Shown here piece after piece: positions 28,449 through 41,135 of a stretch of DNA of 64,000 bases (the stretch's first letter is position 1; every line of letters begins with the position of its first letter). The notes beneath the pieces were generated by a model. It was not told the origin of the DNA, made no database searches, and worked only from the letters and a program-made list of their open reading frames with translations. Source of the stretch: Malassezia japonica (taxonomy: Eukaryota > Basidiomycota > Malasseziomycetes > Malasseziales > Malasseziaceae); NCBI RefSeq assembly GCF_029542785.1, contig NC_083371.1:62001-126000 (forward strand). Reading direction: 5' to 3'. Position numbers and translations under genes: made by a program.

Positions 28449-31400
28449 TTAGTTCATCACGCGAAGCGTCGACGACTGCTGGTCGCGACGAGGAATCGGG
28501 TACGACATCGGCTTGGGCGACTGCGCGCGCGTCTCCGGGAAGCGGAACGACGGCGCAGTGCGCATGCCCTGCTCCTCACCGTGGATGACCGTCTTGCCGT
28601 CCACCGAGTTGCTGTACAGCGAGTCCGAGTCACCGTGCGTGTCGACGGACGTCGAGACGTCCGTCGGCGCGTCGTGGTCCAGACCCTGGTTCGAGTCCTC
28701 GGGGCTGGCGCGGTGCATGCCACTCAGGTAAGGGTACGAGCAGTGCGAGCCGTTCGAGTCCGTGCGTCCCTCGCGCTGGTTCTGCGGTGAGTAGTATTCG
28801 TGCGCAGCGTAGCCGCCCGCCGCCGCCGCGCCGAGACCGGCAGCCGCGCCGCCGGCCGCGAGGCTCGACGGGACGTGCGGGTGCGTGTCACGAGGACCGC
28901 GGACGGTGTGGCGCGAGGCGTCCGTCGCCATCGAGCGGCCGCCGACCGGCGAGGCCGAGAGCGGCGTGCCGGCGTGGCCCTGCATCGAGTAGCCCGACAT
29001 GTTCGAGCGACGGCCGTAAGGCTCCGCCTCAGCGCCCGCGCTATTCATCGGCTGCTGGAGCCAGAGAGAAGAGACCGGGGGCGCCGAGCCGAACTCGGGG
29101 TCGTCGCGGCGGTCCTTGGGCACAACACCGTTGGAGCGGAGCATGGTGATCTGCTGCGACTCGCGGCGCTTGCGGTAGGCGTACAGGCCACCGATCACCG
29201 CACCGACCGCAAGGGCAGCAGCACCAATCACACCACCGGCAATCGCACCGGTACGCGCCGTCGACTCGCCGTTGTTATGGCCATTGTGGTCACCGTTCTT
29301 GTCGTCCTTGCCGTTCTTGTCCGCAGCACCCGTCGGCGACGCGTCGCCCGAGCTCGACTGGCCGGCAGCACCGGTAGGCGAGGGAGCAGCCGTCGTGGGG
29401 TCCGAGATCGGGGTCGTCGAGCCGCTCGGCGGCGACCAGCCGCCGTCGGCCTCGGGACCCTTGGTCGCCGAAGTGCCCTCACTGCCGCTGCTCTTGCCCT
29501 TGCCGTTCTTGCCCTTGCTGGGCGCCGCAGAGGAGCCCGAGCCGGCGCCGGGCGCGCCTGCAAAGCCAGTGACCTGGGCAGGCGTGCCCGAAACGGGGAT
29601 CATGTCGGGGAAGGACGTCGTCGTCGGGGGAGCGTGCGACGGCGTAGGGCCGCTGCCCGAACCGTTGCTGCCCTTGCCCGAGCCAGAGCCCGAGCCAGAG
29701 TCCGAGCCCTTGCCCGAGCCCTTGCCCGAGCCAGAGTTCGAGTCCGAGCCCTTGCCCGAGCCAGAGCCCGAGTCAGAGTCCGAGCCGGAGCCGCTGCCCG
29801 AGTTGGAGCCATTGCCCTGCGAACTGTGCGAAGCGTTGGAGCCGCTGGCGCCGTGGGAGCCGTTAGCATCGCTCGAGCCGGCGCCGTGAGCGCCGCCCTG
29901 CGAGCCGTGAGCGCCCTGCGAGCCGTGCTCGGCCTGCGAGCCGTGCCCGCCCTGCGCACCCGCGCCCTTCGCGCCGTCCGCACTGTCCGCAGCGCCGTGG
30001 CTGCCGTGCGAGCCACTCGCGCCGTTGCCGCCCTGCACCTGCTGGCCGTTGGAGCCATCGGTGTTGGGCACCGCGCCGGTGCCGCCGGCCTCGCCAGCGG
30101 CACCCTGCTCGCCATGCGAGCCGGTGCGCGAACCATCGATAGACACCGCGCCGACGCTGCCGCTGTTGCCGAACGAGCCCTGGCCAGGGGCCGAGGCGTC
30201 GCCGTTGGCGTCGTTACCAGCCTGCTCGCCCATTTCGACGCCCAGGAAGCTCGCCGTGACACGGCCGGCAACAACAGCGCTCAGCTTGTCGGTCCAGCGC
30301 CACTGCATCGCCGTCGGGCGCGTCTCGAGGTACATGACCAGAGGCTCCGAGGCGTTGACGTTGGTGCCGCCGCGCTTCTCCAAACCGTACGCGGTGCTCT
30401 TGTACTGCTGACCGAAGGCGACGACCATCACGTCCTCGACGACAGTCGCCGAGTGGAACGCACGGGCGCTCGGCTCGGGGCCGTTGGCGGGGCGCGGGGC
30501 GTACTTGACGCGCGACCAGTGTGCCGGCGTCACGTTCGGGTTCAGCAGGAAGGTCTCGTCGGTGGGCTCGTTGCTCACGCCCTGAGCGCTGTTCTGCTTG
30601 TAGCCACCGTACACCATCACGGTACCGTCGGAGAGGTGCACGGCGGTGTGGCCCACACGCGGCGGGGGCACATCGCCGGCCGTCACCCAACGTTCCCAGC
30701 GGCCGGTGGCCGTGTCAAGCACCCAAGGCTTGTGGAACGAGACGAGACGGTTCTTGTAGTCGCGGCCACCAAGGAACATGACCGGCTCCGAGAACTGGCG
30801 CGTGGTCTGGTTCACGAGGTGCTCGGGAAGTGCCACGGCGGCGTAGTCAGAGAGCGGCACCGAGGCGAGGCGCTCGCGGAACTGCAGCTGGTGCGCAGTC
30901 GCGTTGTGCTTCAAGAGCGGGTTCGAGGACTGCAGCGTGCCGCGGCACGTCTCGCCGTACGGCTCCGGCAGCGACCAGACGTCCATGGTCGGCTCGCGGG
31001 TCTTGGCCGGGGGCGTGGCATCGTGGCACACTTCGTCCCAGTTCTCACCGCCGAGCACGATCATCGACTTCGAGCGGTCGTTGCCGAGGCCACGCGGCGG
31101 CATGACGGCCTTGGCGTGCGTGCGGCGGGCGACTTGGCCCTTGCCCTTCATCGAGCGCCATGTGCCGTAGAGGGTCGAGTTCACCAGGTCGAGGGAGTAG
31201 GAGTAGATCGGCGCAAGATCCGTCTTGCAGTACTCCGTCTTACCACCCACGACGTAAAAGGTGTCCTGCGAACCACCGGGGCACAGGTTCGACGAAACGG
31301 CCGCCGAGGCGTACGCGAGCGGCGGGACCGACTCGCTGTGGTTCGAGCGCTGGACCTTGAGCCAGGGGGTGACCTGGGACGCAGCGATCGAGCGCTGCAA

Positions 31401-31799
31401 GTCCTGGAGGCCGCTCATGTCGAGCACCCACGTCTCGTTGGTCAGCGTCGAGTGCGTGTCGGTCTGGCCACCGCTGATCACCACGGCGTTCGCGGAAGGG
31501 ACAAAGGCCGCTGCCGCACCCCAGCGCGGGCGAGGAGGCACAGTGTGGTAGATCGACATGTCCGGAGGCGGGGCAGCGATCGGCACAACGCTGCTCATCA
31601 TCGACGCGAGGGGGTTCTCGGGGTCCGCATCCGTCTGCGACTTCTGCGACTGGATGCTGTTCATCAGCATGGAAAGAGGGTCGGCATTGCCGAGGGATGC
31701 AAGGGGGTTAACCTGCTCCGAGTGTGCGGTCGCGAGACCAGAGATATGCACCGCGACCGCGATAAAGGTCGCAAGCGAAAGGAACTTGGGGGCGATCAT
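28449..31799 (-). CDS. secreted Kelch-repeat protein with Ser/Gly stalk and C-terminal membrane anchor
   Basis: Intronless, 1116 residues. A signal peptide ([20 protein letters not shown]) is followed by Kelch-type beta-propeller repeats over ~90-560, with motifs such as [31 protein letters not shown] and [11 protein letters not shown]. Residues ~580-830 are a low-complexity stalk of His/Gly/Ser and (GS)n/(SGSGK) units. A single membrane helix ([20 protein letters not shown]) and a basic stop-transfer (YRKRRES) follow. The last ~220 residues are a cytoplasmic Ser/Pro-rich tail. The design (propeller, stalk, single helix, tail) suggests a plasma-membrane sensor or adhesin-like protein. The Ser/Thr stalk would be a good O-mannosylation substrate. 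The ligand is unknown. Confidence 0.75.
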   Translation of the reverse strand: MIAPKFLSLATFIAVAVHISGLATAHSEQVNPLASLGNADPLSMLMNSIQSQKSQTDADPENPLASMMSSVVPIAAPPPDMSIYHTVPPRPRWGAAAAFVPSANAVVISGGQTDTHSTLTNETWVLDMSGLQDLQRSIAASQVTPWLKVQRSNHSESVPPLAYASAAVSSNLCPGGSQDTFYVVGGKTEYCKTDLAPIYSYSLDLVNSTLYGTWRSMKGKGQVARRTHAKAVMPPRGLGNDRSKSMIVLGGENWDEVCHDATPPAKTREPTMDVWSLPEPYGETCRGTLQSSNPLLKHNATAHQLQFRERLASVPLSDYAAVALPEHLVNQTTRQFSEPVMFLGGRDYKNRLVSFHKPWVLDTATGRWERWVTAGDVPPPRVGHTAVHLSDGTVMVYGGYKQNSAQGVSNEPTDETFLLNPNVTPAHWSRVKYAPRPANGPEPSARAFHSATVVEDVMVVAFGQQYKSTAYGLEKRGGTNVNASEPLVMYLETRPTAMQWRWTDKLSAVVAGRVTASFLGVEMGEQAGNDANGDASAPGQGSFGNSGSVGAVSIDGSRTGSHGEQGAAGEAGGTGAVPNTDGSNGQQVQGGNGASGSHGSHGAADSADGAKGAGAQGGHGSQAEHGSQGAHGSQGGAHGAGSSDANGSHGASGSNASHSSQGNGSNSGSGSGSDSDSGSGSGKGSDSNSGSGKGSGKGSDSGSGSGSGKGSNGSGSGPTPSHAPPTTTSFPDMIPVSGTPAQVTGFAGAPGAGSGSSAAPSKGKNGKGKSSGSEGTSATKGPEADGGWSPPSGSTTPISDPTTAAPSPTGAAGQSSSGDASPTGAADKNGKDDKNGDHNGHNNGESTARTGAIAGGVIGAAALAVGAVIGGLYAYRKRRESQQITMLRSNGVVPKDRRDDPEFGSAPPVSSLWLQQPMNSAGAEAEPYGRRSNMSGYSMQGHAGTPLSASPVGGRSMATDASRHTVRGPRDTHPHVPSSLAAGGAAAGLGAAAAGGYAAHEYYSPQNQREGRTDSNGSHCSYPYLSGMHRASPEDSNQGLDHDAPTDVSTSVDTHGDSDSLYSNSVDGKTVIHGEEQGMRTAPSFRFPETRAQSPKPMSYPIPRRDQQSSTLRVMN
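29640..29830 (-). repeat. hexanucleotide-like repeat coding Ser-Gly/Ser-Asp stalk
   Basis: Degenerate 6-bp units (plus strand GAGCCN/GAGTCN) encode alternating Gly-Ser, Ser-Asp and Gly-Lys residues in the stalk of the Kelch protein. The opposite strand is open too, giving a Pro-Glu polymer, which explains spurious antisense frames. Confidence 0.8.
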
Positions 31800-32042
31800 T
31801 GTGGGGTAGTGAAGGAGTCTCCGCCAGGGAGGGGTAGAATGGAAAGAGGTCCGGCCTCGAGAAGGTGTGCGATGGAAGGAGTCCGGCTCCTAACCAGTGC
31901 ACGGGTGGGAAAGAGATGGATGGGTGTCAACTTGTCCCACTGCGCGCGTCGCGTATTTCAAGGCTTCCAGCGCTAGATGTTCGCCGCACCACTCCACCCG
32001 CCGCGTAGAATCTAACAATATCGGGATGCACGTCCCGATCAG

Positions 32043-32890
32043 ATGCGCACGGTACCGTTCGCTACGATGCCCGACCTGCTGCGGGCCGCGCCACTGGCGC
32101 GCGAGCGGCTGCCGGCCGTGGAATCTAGTGCCTGGACCCCTTTCTTGGCGGAGTGTGTCCAGGATGCATTTGCCCATGCGCGTGACGCATCCAACGTAGC
32201 CAAGCGCATACGCACAAGTGGAGCGGAGAAAGTCGCGTGCGGCGCGTCGCCCTCGCTGGAGCACGGACGGCTGGCCAGGGCGCAGTGGCACACGCGCGCA
32301 TCCACGCACAACGTGCCGTACGAAAAGTTTGCAAAGGGGCTCCTCGAGGAACACACGGTGCAGGAGCAGCAGTACATCGAGTCGCTCGAAAAGGTAACGT
32401 GTCTCGAGGCGCTGCAGCCCAACGTCGGGATCTGGCACAATGCGTACAAGCTCCCCCCGCTGACCGCGGACCGCGACTTTGTCGAGCTCGTCTTTGCGAT
32501 CCCTCTGCCGCCACACCCCGAGCCGTTTTCAGCGGCACACGAGCAGGCGTCGCTCGAGGCCGCCTTGTGGATGCATGGACCGCCCGCGGCGCCCCGGCCC
32601 GGCGAGCTGCGCTCGTTCCTCGTGCTGAGCCAGCCGATCGCGCACGCGCGCGAGAAGGGGTACGTGCGTGCGTACTATGCCAGTGTCGAGGCGGTGCGTG
32701 AGCGTGCCCCGTCCGAGACCGAGTGGATGTACGTCGTTCTTCTCACCCAGCATGACGGTCCAAACCGATTCCTCGGGCTGGGTCCCGCTTTTTCTGCAAG
32801 AGGTACGCCGTGTGACTCATGCAGCTCATGATGCCTTCCAAGATTGCCGAGGATGTGCCTAGTTTCCTAGCCTATGCCGAGCGTCTGTAG
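32043..32890 (+). CDS. DUF3074 START-like lipid-binding protein
   Basis: Three exons (32043-32728, 32751-32802, 32825-32890) with two 22-nt introns give 267 residues. The fold is inferred from the DUF3074 pattern: RDFVELVF, LRSFLVLSQPI, then across the first junction EWIMTVQTDSSGWVPLFLQE, and across the second LMMPSKIAEDVPSFLAYAE. The motif with SD.GGW.P, followed by P..IA.DV..FL, is diagnostic. DUF3074 belongs to the Bet v1/START superfamily; in fungi its ligand is unknown. The N-terminal 60 residues may hold a second start (32067). The stop is 7 bp from the convergent beta-adaptin stop. Confidence 0.72.
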
Positions 32891-32897
32891 CTATGTA

Positions 32898-35089
32898 CTA
32901 AAACAGGCCCAGCAGATCGTCCTGGCGCGAGGACGCGGCCGGCTGCGGCTGCGGCGCACTCTCGCCAAAGATGCCCATGAGGTCGTCGACGGCCGCGCGC
33001 GGTGCGGGCTGCGGCGCGGGCTGTGCGGCGAACGGATCGTCGCCGAGCAGGTCGCCCAGCGAGCCAAGCTGCTGCGCGGCGGCGCCGCGTGCCGCTTGCT
33101 CGGCCGGCGCAGCGTCGTCGTCGCCAAAGTCGAGCAGGTTCTCGCTCTTGGCGCCCTGCGCAACGGTCGCAATCGCCTTGGACCGCGCCGCCTCGTCGCT
33201 GTTCACCGCGAGCGCCGCCTGGAGACCCTGCACGCTCATGCGGCCGTGGCCGATAAAGGTCGACGCGGGCTTGTGGTAGACGCTCGAGAGCAGCCCGAGC
33301 TCGCGGATCAGCTCGTTGAGCAGCGCGCGCGGCACGCTGGTCGGGGGAATGGCGATCGGCGGCACCTTGGCGAGGACCACGTCGCGCGCCGCGTCCGAGT
33401 CGGCGCTCGACAAGAGGCGCCAGTAGATGTAGGCGCGGTCGCGGAGGTCGGCATTGTCGCACTCCTTGGTCGCCTTCTCCAGCACGTCCTGGACGATGCG
33501 CTGCGCGAGCTCCGAGTCTGGCTTCTTGAGAAAGAGCTTGACGATGGCCGTCAGCGTCTGGAACTGGACGGCGGGCACGTCGTCGGCAAACTCGTCGAGG
33601 CACGCCGCGAGCTGCTCGGCAGAGTTTTCGATGCGCTCCGCGTACTCGCCAATGATCCAGATGAGCGACGCCTTCGCCTCGGGCTCGTCGATATCTTCGA
33701 GGTTAGCACACAGCGACGGGATGATGCGCGTGTACTGGTTGGGGTACTTGCGGAAGATATCCTTCACGACGACCGTCGCCTCCTGCACCACGTAGTTCAC
33801 GCGCGAGTTGATCAGCTCCAGTAGCACGTAGACGCAGCGCTCCGCCGCCGCCTCGATCGCAATCGCGCACTGGCCAATGGCGCGGATGGCGCGGCGGACA
33901 AAGTCGACGTCGACTTCCGACGCGTATTCTTTGAGTTCGCTCAGGAGCATGTCGACGTTGTTCTCCTTGGCGAGCTTGATCATCACATCCACCTTTTCTG
34001 CCTTGACGTACGGAGGGTCGTTGTATTTGCAGAAAAAGATGCGCAGCTCGTTCGAGAGGATCTCGGGGTACTTTTGCAGGATCAGGTTGATGTTGCGCAG
34101 CGCCACCCACTGCACCTCGGGCTCTGCCGAGACGAGCGTCACGAGCGGCGGCGCCATCTTGCGGATGAGCTGCTGGACGAATTCCGGCTTGCTCGTTGCC
34201 TCCATGTGCACGAGCACGACCTTTACTGCGCCGAGCACCACGCTGCCGTTGGCGTGCTGGAACTGGGGCATGACGCGCTCGCAAATGTGCTCCGCCTCGC
34301 GCCCGTCGACGCTGCGGTAAGCCGCGAGCGTGTTGAGGATCACGATGCGCCCCCACTCGGAGCACTCGTTCAAGGCCACGAGGAGCTTCATGAGGATCTC
34401 CGAGTCGAGCGCAAAAATCGGCGCATCGCCGTCCTGAGCCGCGTCCTGAGCCGCCTGCTGGATATCGTTGAGCGTCGCGACAGCGTTTGCGACGACCATC
34501 GGGTTGTTATCCGCAATCATATCCTTGACGCGGTCGACGAACCCCCGCTCCAGGGCGAGCTCTGGCTTGAGCGAAAAGAGCTTCGCGACGCAAATCACCG
34601 CTGTCTTGCGCACGTACGGATTGTCGTCCGACAGACACCGTTCCAGCGGCTCTGGGAGGTAGTCGATGATCTTTTCCGCACGCAAGCATCCCATCGTGCG
34701 GATTGCGAGTGCGCGGATCAGCGGATTCGGGTCCTCCGAGTCCTGTGTTAGTGCGCGCACCTACCTTGACAAAGGTGTTCACTGCGAGAATCACGAGCTC
34801 CGGCTGTGTCTTGGCGTAGTTCATGAGGTAGAGGTAGACGAGCTTCTTCTGCTCCAAATCCTCCGTCTGCATGTTTTTGAGCACGTCGGGAAAGAGCGCC
34901 GAGACGTCCTTGCCGACGGTCATGTTGGCAATGACCCGCTTGATGCCATCCTTGCGTTTCTCGCGGTACTCGCTGTTCACTGGGTCAGTTTGTGCGACGT
35001 ACGGTCCGCACGCAACTCAAAGGTCTCGCCTATGGTCAGTCGGGCAACGTACCTTTGCGCTGCGCTCCAAAAAACCCAGGCCGGCTCAT
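32898..35089 (-). CDS. AP-1/AP-2 complex beta adaptin
   Basis: Four exons on the minus strand: 35053-35089, 35003-35029, 34765-34979 and 32898-34742. The introns are 23, 23 and 22 nt, and the protein has 707 residues. The first three exons rebuild the classic beta-adaptin N-terminus: [20 protein letters not shown], then [20 protein letters not shown]. The trunk of armadillo-like helices includes [19 protein letters not shown] and [18 protein letters not shown]. The C-terminus is a short hinge with clathrin-box-like and DPF-type motifs ([17 protein letters not shown]) and no ear domain. The size is like yeast Apl1/Apl2. It forms part of a clathrin adaptor at the TGN/endosome or plasma membrane. 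AP-1 versus AP-2 cannot be decided by eye. Confidence 0.9.
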
Positions 35090-35199
35090 GGCGCGTCAGA
35101 CGTCGGACGAGAGCGACGGTGCGCGTGGCAGCCCGCTTACGAGCAGAGATAATAGCACATGTTCAAGGATGCACAGCCTGCTTCTCTATTTGCTTTGCC

Positions 35200-36337
<1,138 letters not shown>

Positions 36338-36347
36338 TAATGTACAT

Positions 36348-39300
36348 CTATTTCCACACGCTCAGCAGCGCATCGAGTAGTTTTTCGCGCGGCGCGAGCG
36401 GCGACGTGAGAAGGAGCACGCGCCGCAGCACCTCGGCCGCGGCCGCATAGGGCATCGCGGTGAATTTGGCGCGCAGCGCGTCGAGGTCCGCGCCGAGCGG
36501 CGCGTCCATCGCAGCAAGCGCCACGGCGCCGCGCGGGGAGAGCGAGGCGCCGTGCCCGGCGAGGTAAGCGAGCGCATCGGAGGGGAGCGTGCGCTGTGCG
36601 AGGCGCGTGCGCAGGTGGGAGAGCACCGTGGGGCTTAGCAGCGCCTCGCGCCCGTCGCGCACCGCGTGGCTGGCCGCGCTGCTGTAAAAGGCCTCGAGCA
36701 GCTGCAGATCTTGTACGAACCACGCATCGTCGCTGTGCACCCCGTCGTACAGCGCAAAGTAGACGTGCGCGAGGGCAGGCGTGTCGGCCGTGAGGCACTC
36801 CATGAGCACGGCCGTGCAAAAGACCTGAAAAGGCCTTGTCCCGCAGCACACGCGGCGCACGAGCGCCGTGTCCTGCGGCGCGGTTTCAAAGGACTGCACG
36901 AGCTCACGCAGGTCACGCAGCATCGCATGCGCCTCTGCCGAGGTGCTTGCGCTGAACGGGTGCGCGGCCCACCCCCGCGAACGCGCAAAGATGCTGCGGT
37001 GCCCGTGCGGGTCGTCCACGTAGCTCAGGTAGCCCGTGCGCCGCTGCACATGGAACCAGTGAATGTGCCGGGGGTCGTGTGCGCCGTGCGCCATCGCGTT
37101 CGCGTCGAGCGAGGTGGGCCAGTACCGCCGGCTTGCGCTCTGTACGCTGTGCACGCCTTCCAGCGGAGGGAGGAGCGTGGGGGCGTACATCTTGGGGCGG
37201 CCGCTGACCGACACCGGCAGGAAGCACACCTCGTTGCTGCGCACGTCGCGCGCGACCAAGAGGCGGGGCGCGAGCGCAAGCACGTACAGGTGGCGCGCCG
37301 CTTGGAGGTGTGCGCGGCAGTCTCCCGGGCCCGCAGGATAGCGGGGCAGGAATGCGGCGAGCATCGCGGCGATTGCCACGTCGCCCGTGCCAAGCGTAAA
37401 GCGGCCGCCGCCGAGGAACAGCAGGCCGAGCGCCATGTGCGCGGCCATGTGCGAGCCGTAGCTCCGCGACGTGGCGCCGTGCGCGACGCGGTACAGGCGC
37501 AAGAGCTCGACGTCGCCCGTGCCCGCCATGACGGTCGCGAGCGCGACATGCAGGACGTCGCGCAGCGTCTCGCGCGCGGCGTGAGCGACGCGCGAGGCGT
37601 AGCGGTCGTCGGACGGCACCGCGTCGTGCACATAGTCCTGGAGCTGACGCAGGAGCAGCGCGCGCGCACGCGCGTCGCCCGTGCCTGCGTACCGCAGCGA
37701 GAGCGCAAGGCATGCGCCCGCGCGCATATTGTACCACGCAAGCTGCGTCGCGTCGCGCATGCGCCCCGGATCTGTGCCGTGCATAAACGGCGCGAGGGTG
37801 CTCTGGAGCCACGCCTCGTCCGGCGCAATGTCCGACCAGAGGATGAGCGCGTGTGCGAGCGTGCGCACCAGGAGCAGGTCCGGGCGCAGGTGTTCGAGCG
37901 CGTGTGCGTTCGGGGGCGGCGCCACGAGCTGCGCAATGTCCTTGCGCTCGCTGCGCAGGAACACGAGGGCGAGGGCGAGCGTCGCGGCGTGCATTGCGCG
38001 GTTCGCCGCCGGGGCCTCGGCGCCGGTGCCGAGGAGCAGCCGGCGCAGCTGTGCGAGGAGTGCCACGTCCGACGCCGAGTCCATCGGTGTGCGGCGGCCG
38101 CGCCCGAGGAGCACAAAGCCCAGGCCGAGGCCGGCGGCATTCGCGTACATGTCCTGCATCCCCCCCGGCTCGCCGCCCTCGAGCTGGGCGGCGAGGCGCT
38201 CGGCCGTCCAGCGGTGGTCCGTCTGGCAAAAGACGAGGCCCATGCCGAGCAGGCCGGCGGCCTGCGTCAGTGGCGAAAAGTGCAGCGCGATGCTGCGGTG
38301 GGGCAGGAACGCGGCGACCTGGATGGCCATTACCTGGCGCGCCGCGGGATCGGCCGTGCCGAGGAACGACGCCGCGACGCCAAGCACCAGGCCCACGGTC
38401 GTGAGCGCGTGCCGCGGCGTCAGGTAGCGGTAGGCGTGCACGCGCCCGAGGCGCGCAAGGTGCCCGTGCAGCCCGAGGCCGAGCAGGAAACCCGCGTGCC
38501 GCGCCGCGTCGCGCTGCGCAGTGCTATGCGCAAAGATCCAGTTGGAGTCGATGCGCTCGTCGGCGTGCACGGCAATCTCCAGCGCGGACGCGACGCCGTT
38601 GTGGAACTCGGGCCACTCGACTTCGTGGGGATCGGCGGCGTACGGGCGTGCAAAGAGCGCGCCGCCGGGGTACGTGCGCAGCGCGAGGCACAGGCGCGGC
38701 GTGCGCCACGTCGCGGTCGGCCGCAGCGCCCGCGAGGCCATGCGGAACATGCCGCGCCCGATGCACTGCGCCATCGTGCGCTCGGCGAGCGTGCGGGCGG
38801 TCTGCAGGAGCTCGGCGTGGTGCTCGAGCTCGTCGCGCTCGTCGTCGTGCGCAATGTGCGCCGCGTTCGGCGAGGTCGTCTGCAGCATGCGAGCGACGTC
38901 GCTCAGGCGGTAGTCCTTGGAAAAGAGCTGCGCACAGAGGGGATCGAGCGACGCGTCGGGCAGCGTGCGCAGGAGCGAGGGGTGCACGCGCGCCTGCTGC
39001 GTGGTCGGCGATGCCTGCGCACTGGCGTCGAGGCGGCGCAGGAGCGTGTACGCCTCGGGCGCCCATCCCTTGGGGGGGTCCAGCTGGCAGGTGCGCAGCA
39101 CCTCTTCCAGGGGAAGCGCAATGCCCGGGGGCAGGCGGCCGAGGACCGACGCGTCCCAGTGCAGGTCGAGCATCGTCTGCACGAGCTGCTGCGCGGCGCC
39201 GACGCCGGGCGTGCGGAGCGCTGCGCCGCCGAGGGCAGAAAAGAGCGTAAAGATATCCGCGCTGCGCTCGCAGTGCCGCAGCGGCGCGGCGCCGTGGACG

Positions 39301-41135
39301 CCGCACATGGCCGCGCACTGGAGATAGGTGTCGTGCAGAGACACTGGGCGCTCGAGCGCCGTGCGGAGCAGCGCGTACAGGTCCGGGGGAGGCGCGACGT
39401 TTGCGGCTTCGCCGTCGAGCCCGCCGACGCTGGGGATGCGCCGCTGCCAGTAGTCGACCCACGACGCCCAGCCCAGGTGGCGGCACACGCTCAGCAACAG
39501 GTGCACGATCCGCGGCGCGTCCGTGCGGCGCCGCAGCGTGTCGAGCGCCGCGTCCTGGGCGAGAAAGTGCAACACCACCGCGACGCCCGGGAGGTGGTGT
39601 GCGTCGAGGAGCGGCGGCGCGCTGCGTGGGCGTGGCGCCTGGCGCGCGGTGCCGAGGCACCGGCTGAGGAATGGTTCGTCGCGGTCCGCGAGTAGGTCCG
39701 TGTACGCGTCGCTCGACTTGGCCGCGGGCTGTACGCCACACAGGCGCTCGAGCGTCGCCCAGGTGCCATACACCGGCGCGCGCCCTGCGCCACAGAGCTC
39801 GGCCCAGCGCGCAAGGAGCGTGCTCGAGGTGGGGCGCGGCAGCGACGCGAGGAGCGCCTCGAGCACGCGTCGCGTCAGTGCACAAGCCGGGCGGACACAC
39901 AGCCCGTTGTTTTGGAGCAAGATCGCGGCGGTGCCGTGGCCGGGCGGCCCGCAGTGCAGCGCGTCGCCGTCGCCGCGCACGAGCAGCGCGTCGGGCTCCT
40001 CTCCTACGATACACACTGCTGTGACGTGGTCCGCGACAAGGACGGCATCCCCCTCGCTCGGCGCGCGCACGCTCACGCGGTCGCTCATCGAGACGACACG
40101 CGCAAATGCGCGGCGCGCTGCTGCGACGGTCATGTACACGTACTGCTCGCCGCGCACCGTGAGCGTCGTGCACGCGACGCCCTGCTGGAGCTCCGGCACG
40201 CGGATCTCTTCGAGAAGCGCGGCCGCGGCGTGCGCGTGTGCAAAGCCCTCAAACAGCGGCGTATCCGCCTCGGTATCGTGCTCGGCGGCGGCGAGCGACG
40301 ACTTGCGCTGGCGCAGCGAGCGGTGCTGCAGCGACGGCCGCCGCTCGTCTTCGAGCACCGACGCAAGCTCGGGCTGTGCGTGCTCGAGCTCGGCAAGCAA
40401 GTGCATGTCGGACGCGTCGCGCACCGAGCTGCGGCGGCCGCCGCGGCGCAGTGCGCTCGAGCGACGCGACTTGCGTGGGCGCGGCGGCGGTGCGGCGTAT
40501 GCGTCGTGCGCCATCGGCTCGCGAGCCGTTGCGTATGCGTAGATGCGTATCGCGCCGCGGCGTGCGGTAATAAGAAGCGGCGCGCCGCTCCGGGCCGCAT
40601 ACACGATCTGCTCGTCCGGCGTGAGAAAGCGCTCGGCGGCGCCGTGGAGTGTCGGCGTTTCGATCCCCGAGATTGCCGGGACGTGGATCATCTTGGCGAG
40701 GTCGTCAAAGACGCTGCGCAGGTAGAATGCCATCGGGAGGCCTTCGCCCCCCGCCCTATCTTCTGGCTCGCGCTCGCGCACGAGCAGCACGCCGAGTGCG
40801 AGGGGGTGCACGGCCGCGAGGCGGAACGGCAGCGGCTGGACGTACTCCTCTCCGAGGCGTGGAAAGTAAAACACGGCGGTGCGTTCGAGCATCACGCAGA
40901 TCGCACGCTCCGCCCCGCCGCCGCCCCGCTCGAGGAGGGCGGTAGACGCCGCACGGACCGGCTCCGCGTACGAAAACGACTGGACGAGGCGCGCGCCGCG
41001 CTGCCATGCGACGCGCGTGCCTGCCCAGTGCAGCGAGCCGTACTCGTGATCCTCATATGCGCCGCTTGTCGGGCGCCTGCTCGCGCCAGCGTGCGCCATG
41101 GCCCGCAGGCGCGCCAGCTGCCCCTGCTCCGCCAT
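36348..41135 (-). CDS. APC1: anaphase-promoting complex subunit 1
   Basis: A single exon of 1595 residues. The N-terminal half is a beta-propeller-like region with Ser/Arg-rich loops. The diagnostic part is the PC-repeat toroid in the C-terminal half (from ~860): FLLGLGLHGHLARLG, YRYLTPRHALTTVGL, ASFLGT, then LHFSPLTQAAGLLGMG and GLGLGFVLLGRG. These match APC1 of animals and yeast. Apc1 is the scaffold that holds the catalytic and TPR arms of the APC/C ubiquitin ligase. It is shorter than the human protein. The start at 41135 is 38 bp from the divergent OTU gene. The opposite strand is open for 1009 codons, a composition artefact. Confidence 0.92.
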   Translation of the reverse strand: MAEQGQLARLRAMAHAGASRRPTSGAYEDHEYGSLHWAGTRVAWQRGARLVQSFSYAEPVRAASTALLERGGGGAERAICVMLERTAVFYFPRLGEEYVQPLPFRLAAVHPLALGVLLVREREPEDRAGGEGLPMAFYLRSVFDDLAKMIHVPAISGIETPTLHGAAERFLTPDEQIVYAARSGAPLLITARRGAIRIYAYATAREPMAHDAYAAPPPRPRKSRRSSALRRGGRRSSVRDASDMHLLAELEHAQPELASVLEDERRPSLQHRSLRQRKSSLAAAEHDTEADTPLFEGFAHAHAAAALLEEIRVPELQQGVACTTLTVRGEQYVYMTVAAARRAFARVVSMSDRVSVRAPSEGDAVLVADHVTAVCIVGEEPDALLVRGDGDALHCGPPGHGTAAILLQNNGLCVRPACALTRRVLEALLASLPRPTSSTLLARWAELCGAGRAPVYGTWATLERLCGVQPAAKSSDAYTDLLADRDEPFLSRCLGTARQAPRPRSAPPLLDAHHLPGVAVVLHFLAQDAALDTLRRRTDAPRIVHLLLSVCRHLGWASWVDYWQRRIPSVGGLDGEAANVAPPPDLYALLRTALERPVSLHDTYLQCAAMCGVHGAAPLRHCERSADIFTLFSALGGAALRTPGVGAAQQLVQTMLDLHWDASVLGRLPPGIALPLEEVLRTCQLDPPKGWAPEAYTLLRRLDASAQASPTTQQARVHPSLLRTLPDASLDPLCAQLFSKDYRLSDVARMLQTTSPNAAHIAHDDERDELEHHAELLQTARTLAERTMAQCIGRGMFRMASRALRPTATWRTPRLCLALRTYPGGALFARPYAADPHEVEWPEFHNGVASALEIAVHADERIDSNWIFAHSTAQRDAARHAGFLLGLGLHGHLARLGRVHAYRYLTPRHALTTVGLVLGVAASFLGTADPAARQVMAIQVAAFLPHRSIALHFSPLTQAAGLLGMGLVFCQTDHRWTAERLAAQLEGGEPGGMQDMYANAAGLGLGFVLLGRGRRTPMDSASDVALLAQLRRLLLGTGAEAPAANRAMHAATLALALVFLRSERKDIAQLVAPPPNAHALEHLRPDLLLVRTLAHALILWSDIAPDEAWLQSTLAPFMHGTDPGRMRDATQLAWYNMRAGACLALSLRYAGTGDARARALLLRQLQDYVHDAVPSDDRYASRVAHAARETLRDVLHVALATVMAGTGDVELLRLYRVAHGATSRSYGSHMAAHMALGLLFLGGGRFTLGTGDVAIAAMLAAFLPRYPAGPGDCRAHLQAARHLYVLALAPRLLVARDVRSNEVCFLPVSVSGRPKMYAPTLLPPLEGVHSVQSASRRYWPTSLDANAMAHGAHDPRHIHWFHVQRRTGYLSYVDDPHGHRSIFARSRGWAAHPFSASTSAEAHAMLRDLRELVQSFETAPQDTALVRRVCCGTRPFQVFCTAVLMECLTADTPALAHVYFALYDGVHSDDAWFVQDLQLLEAFYSSAASHAVRDGREALLSPTVLSHLRTRLAQRTLPSDALAYLAGHGASLSPRGAVALAAMDAPLGADLDALRAKFTAMPYAAAAEVLRRVLLLTSPLAPREKLLDALLSVWK

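Noticed and set aside
28800..31976. 1058-codon open frame antisense to the Kelch gene
   Set aside because: Product of the Ser/Gly repeat read backwards plus biased composition; no start context, domains or splice logic.
36666..39695. 1009-codon open frame antisense to APC1
   Set aside because: Same compositional artefact. The protein is full of Arg, His and Ala, without domains, while the minus strand encodes conserved APC1 repeats.
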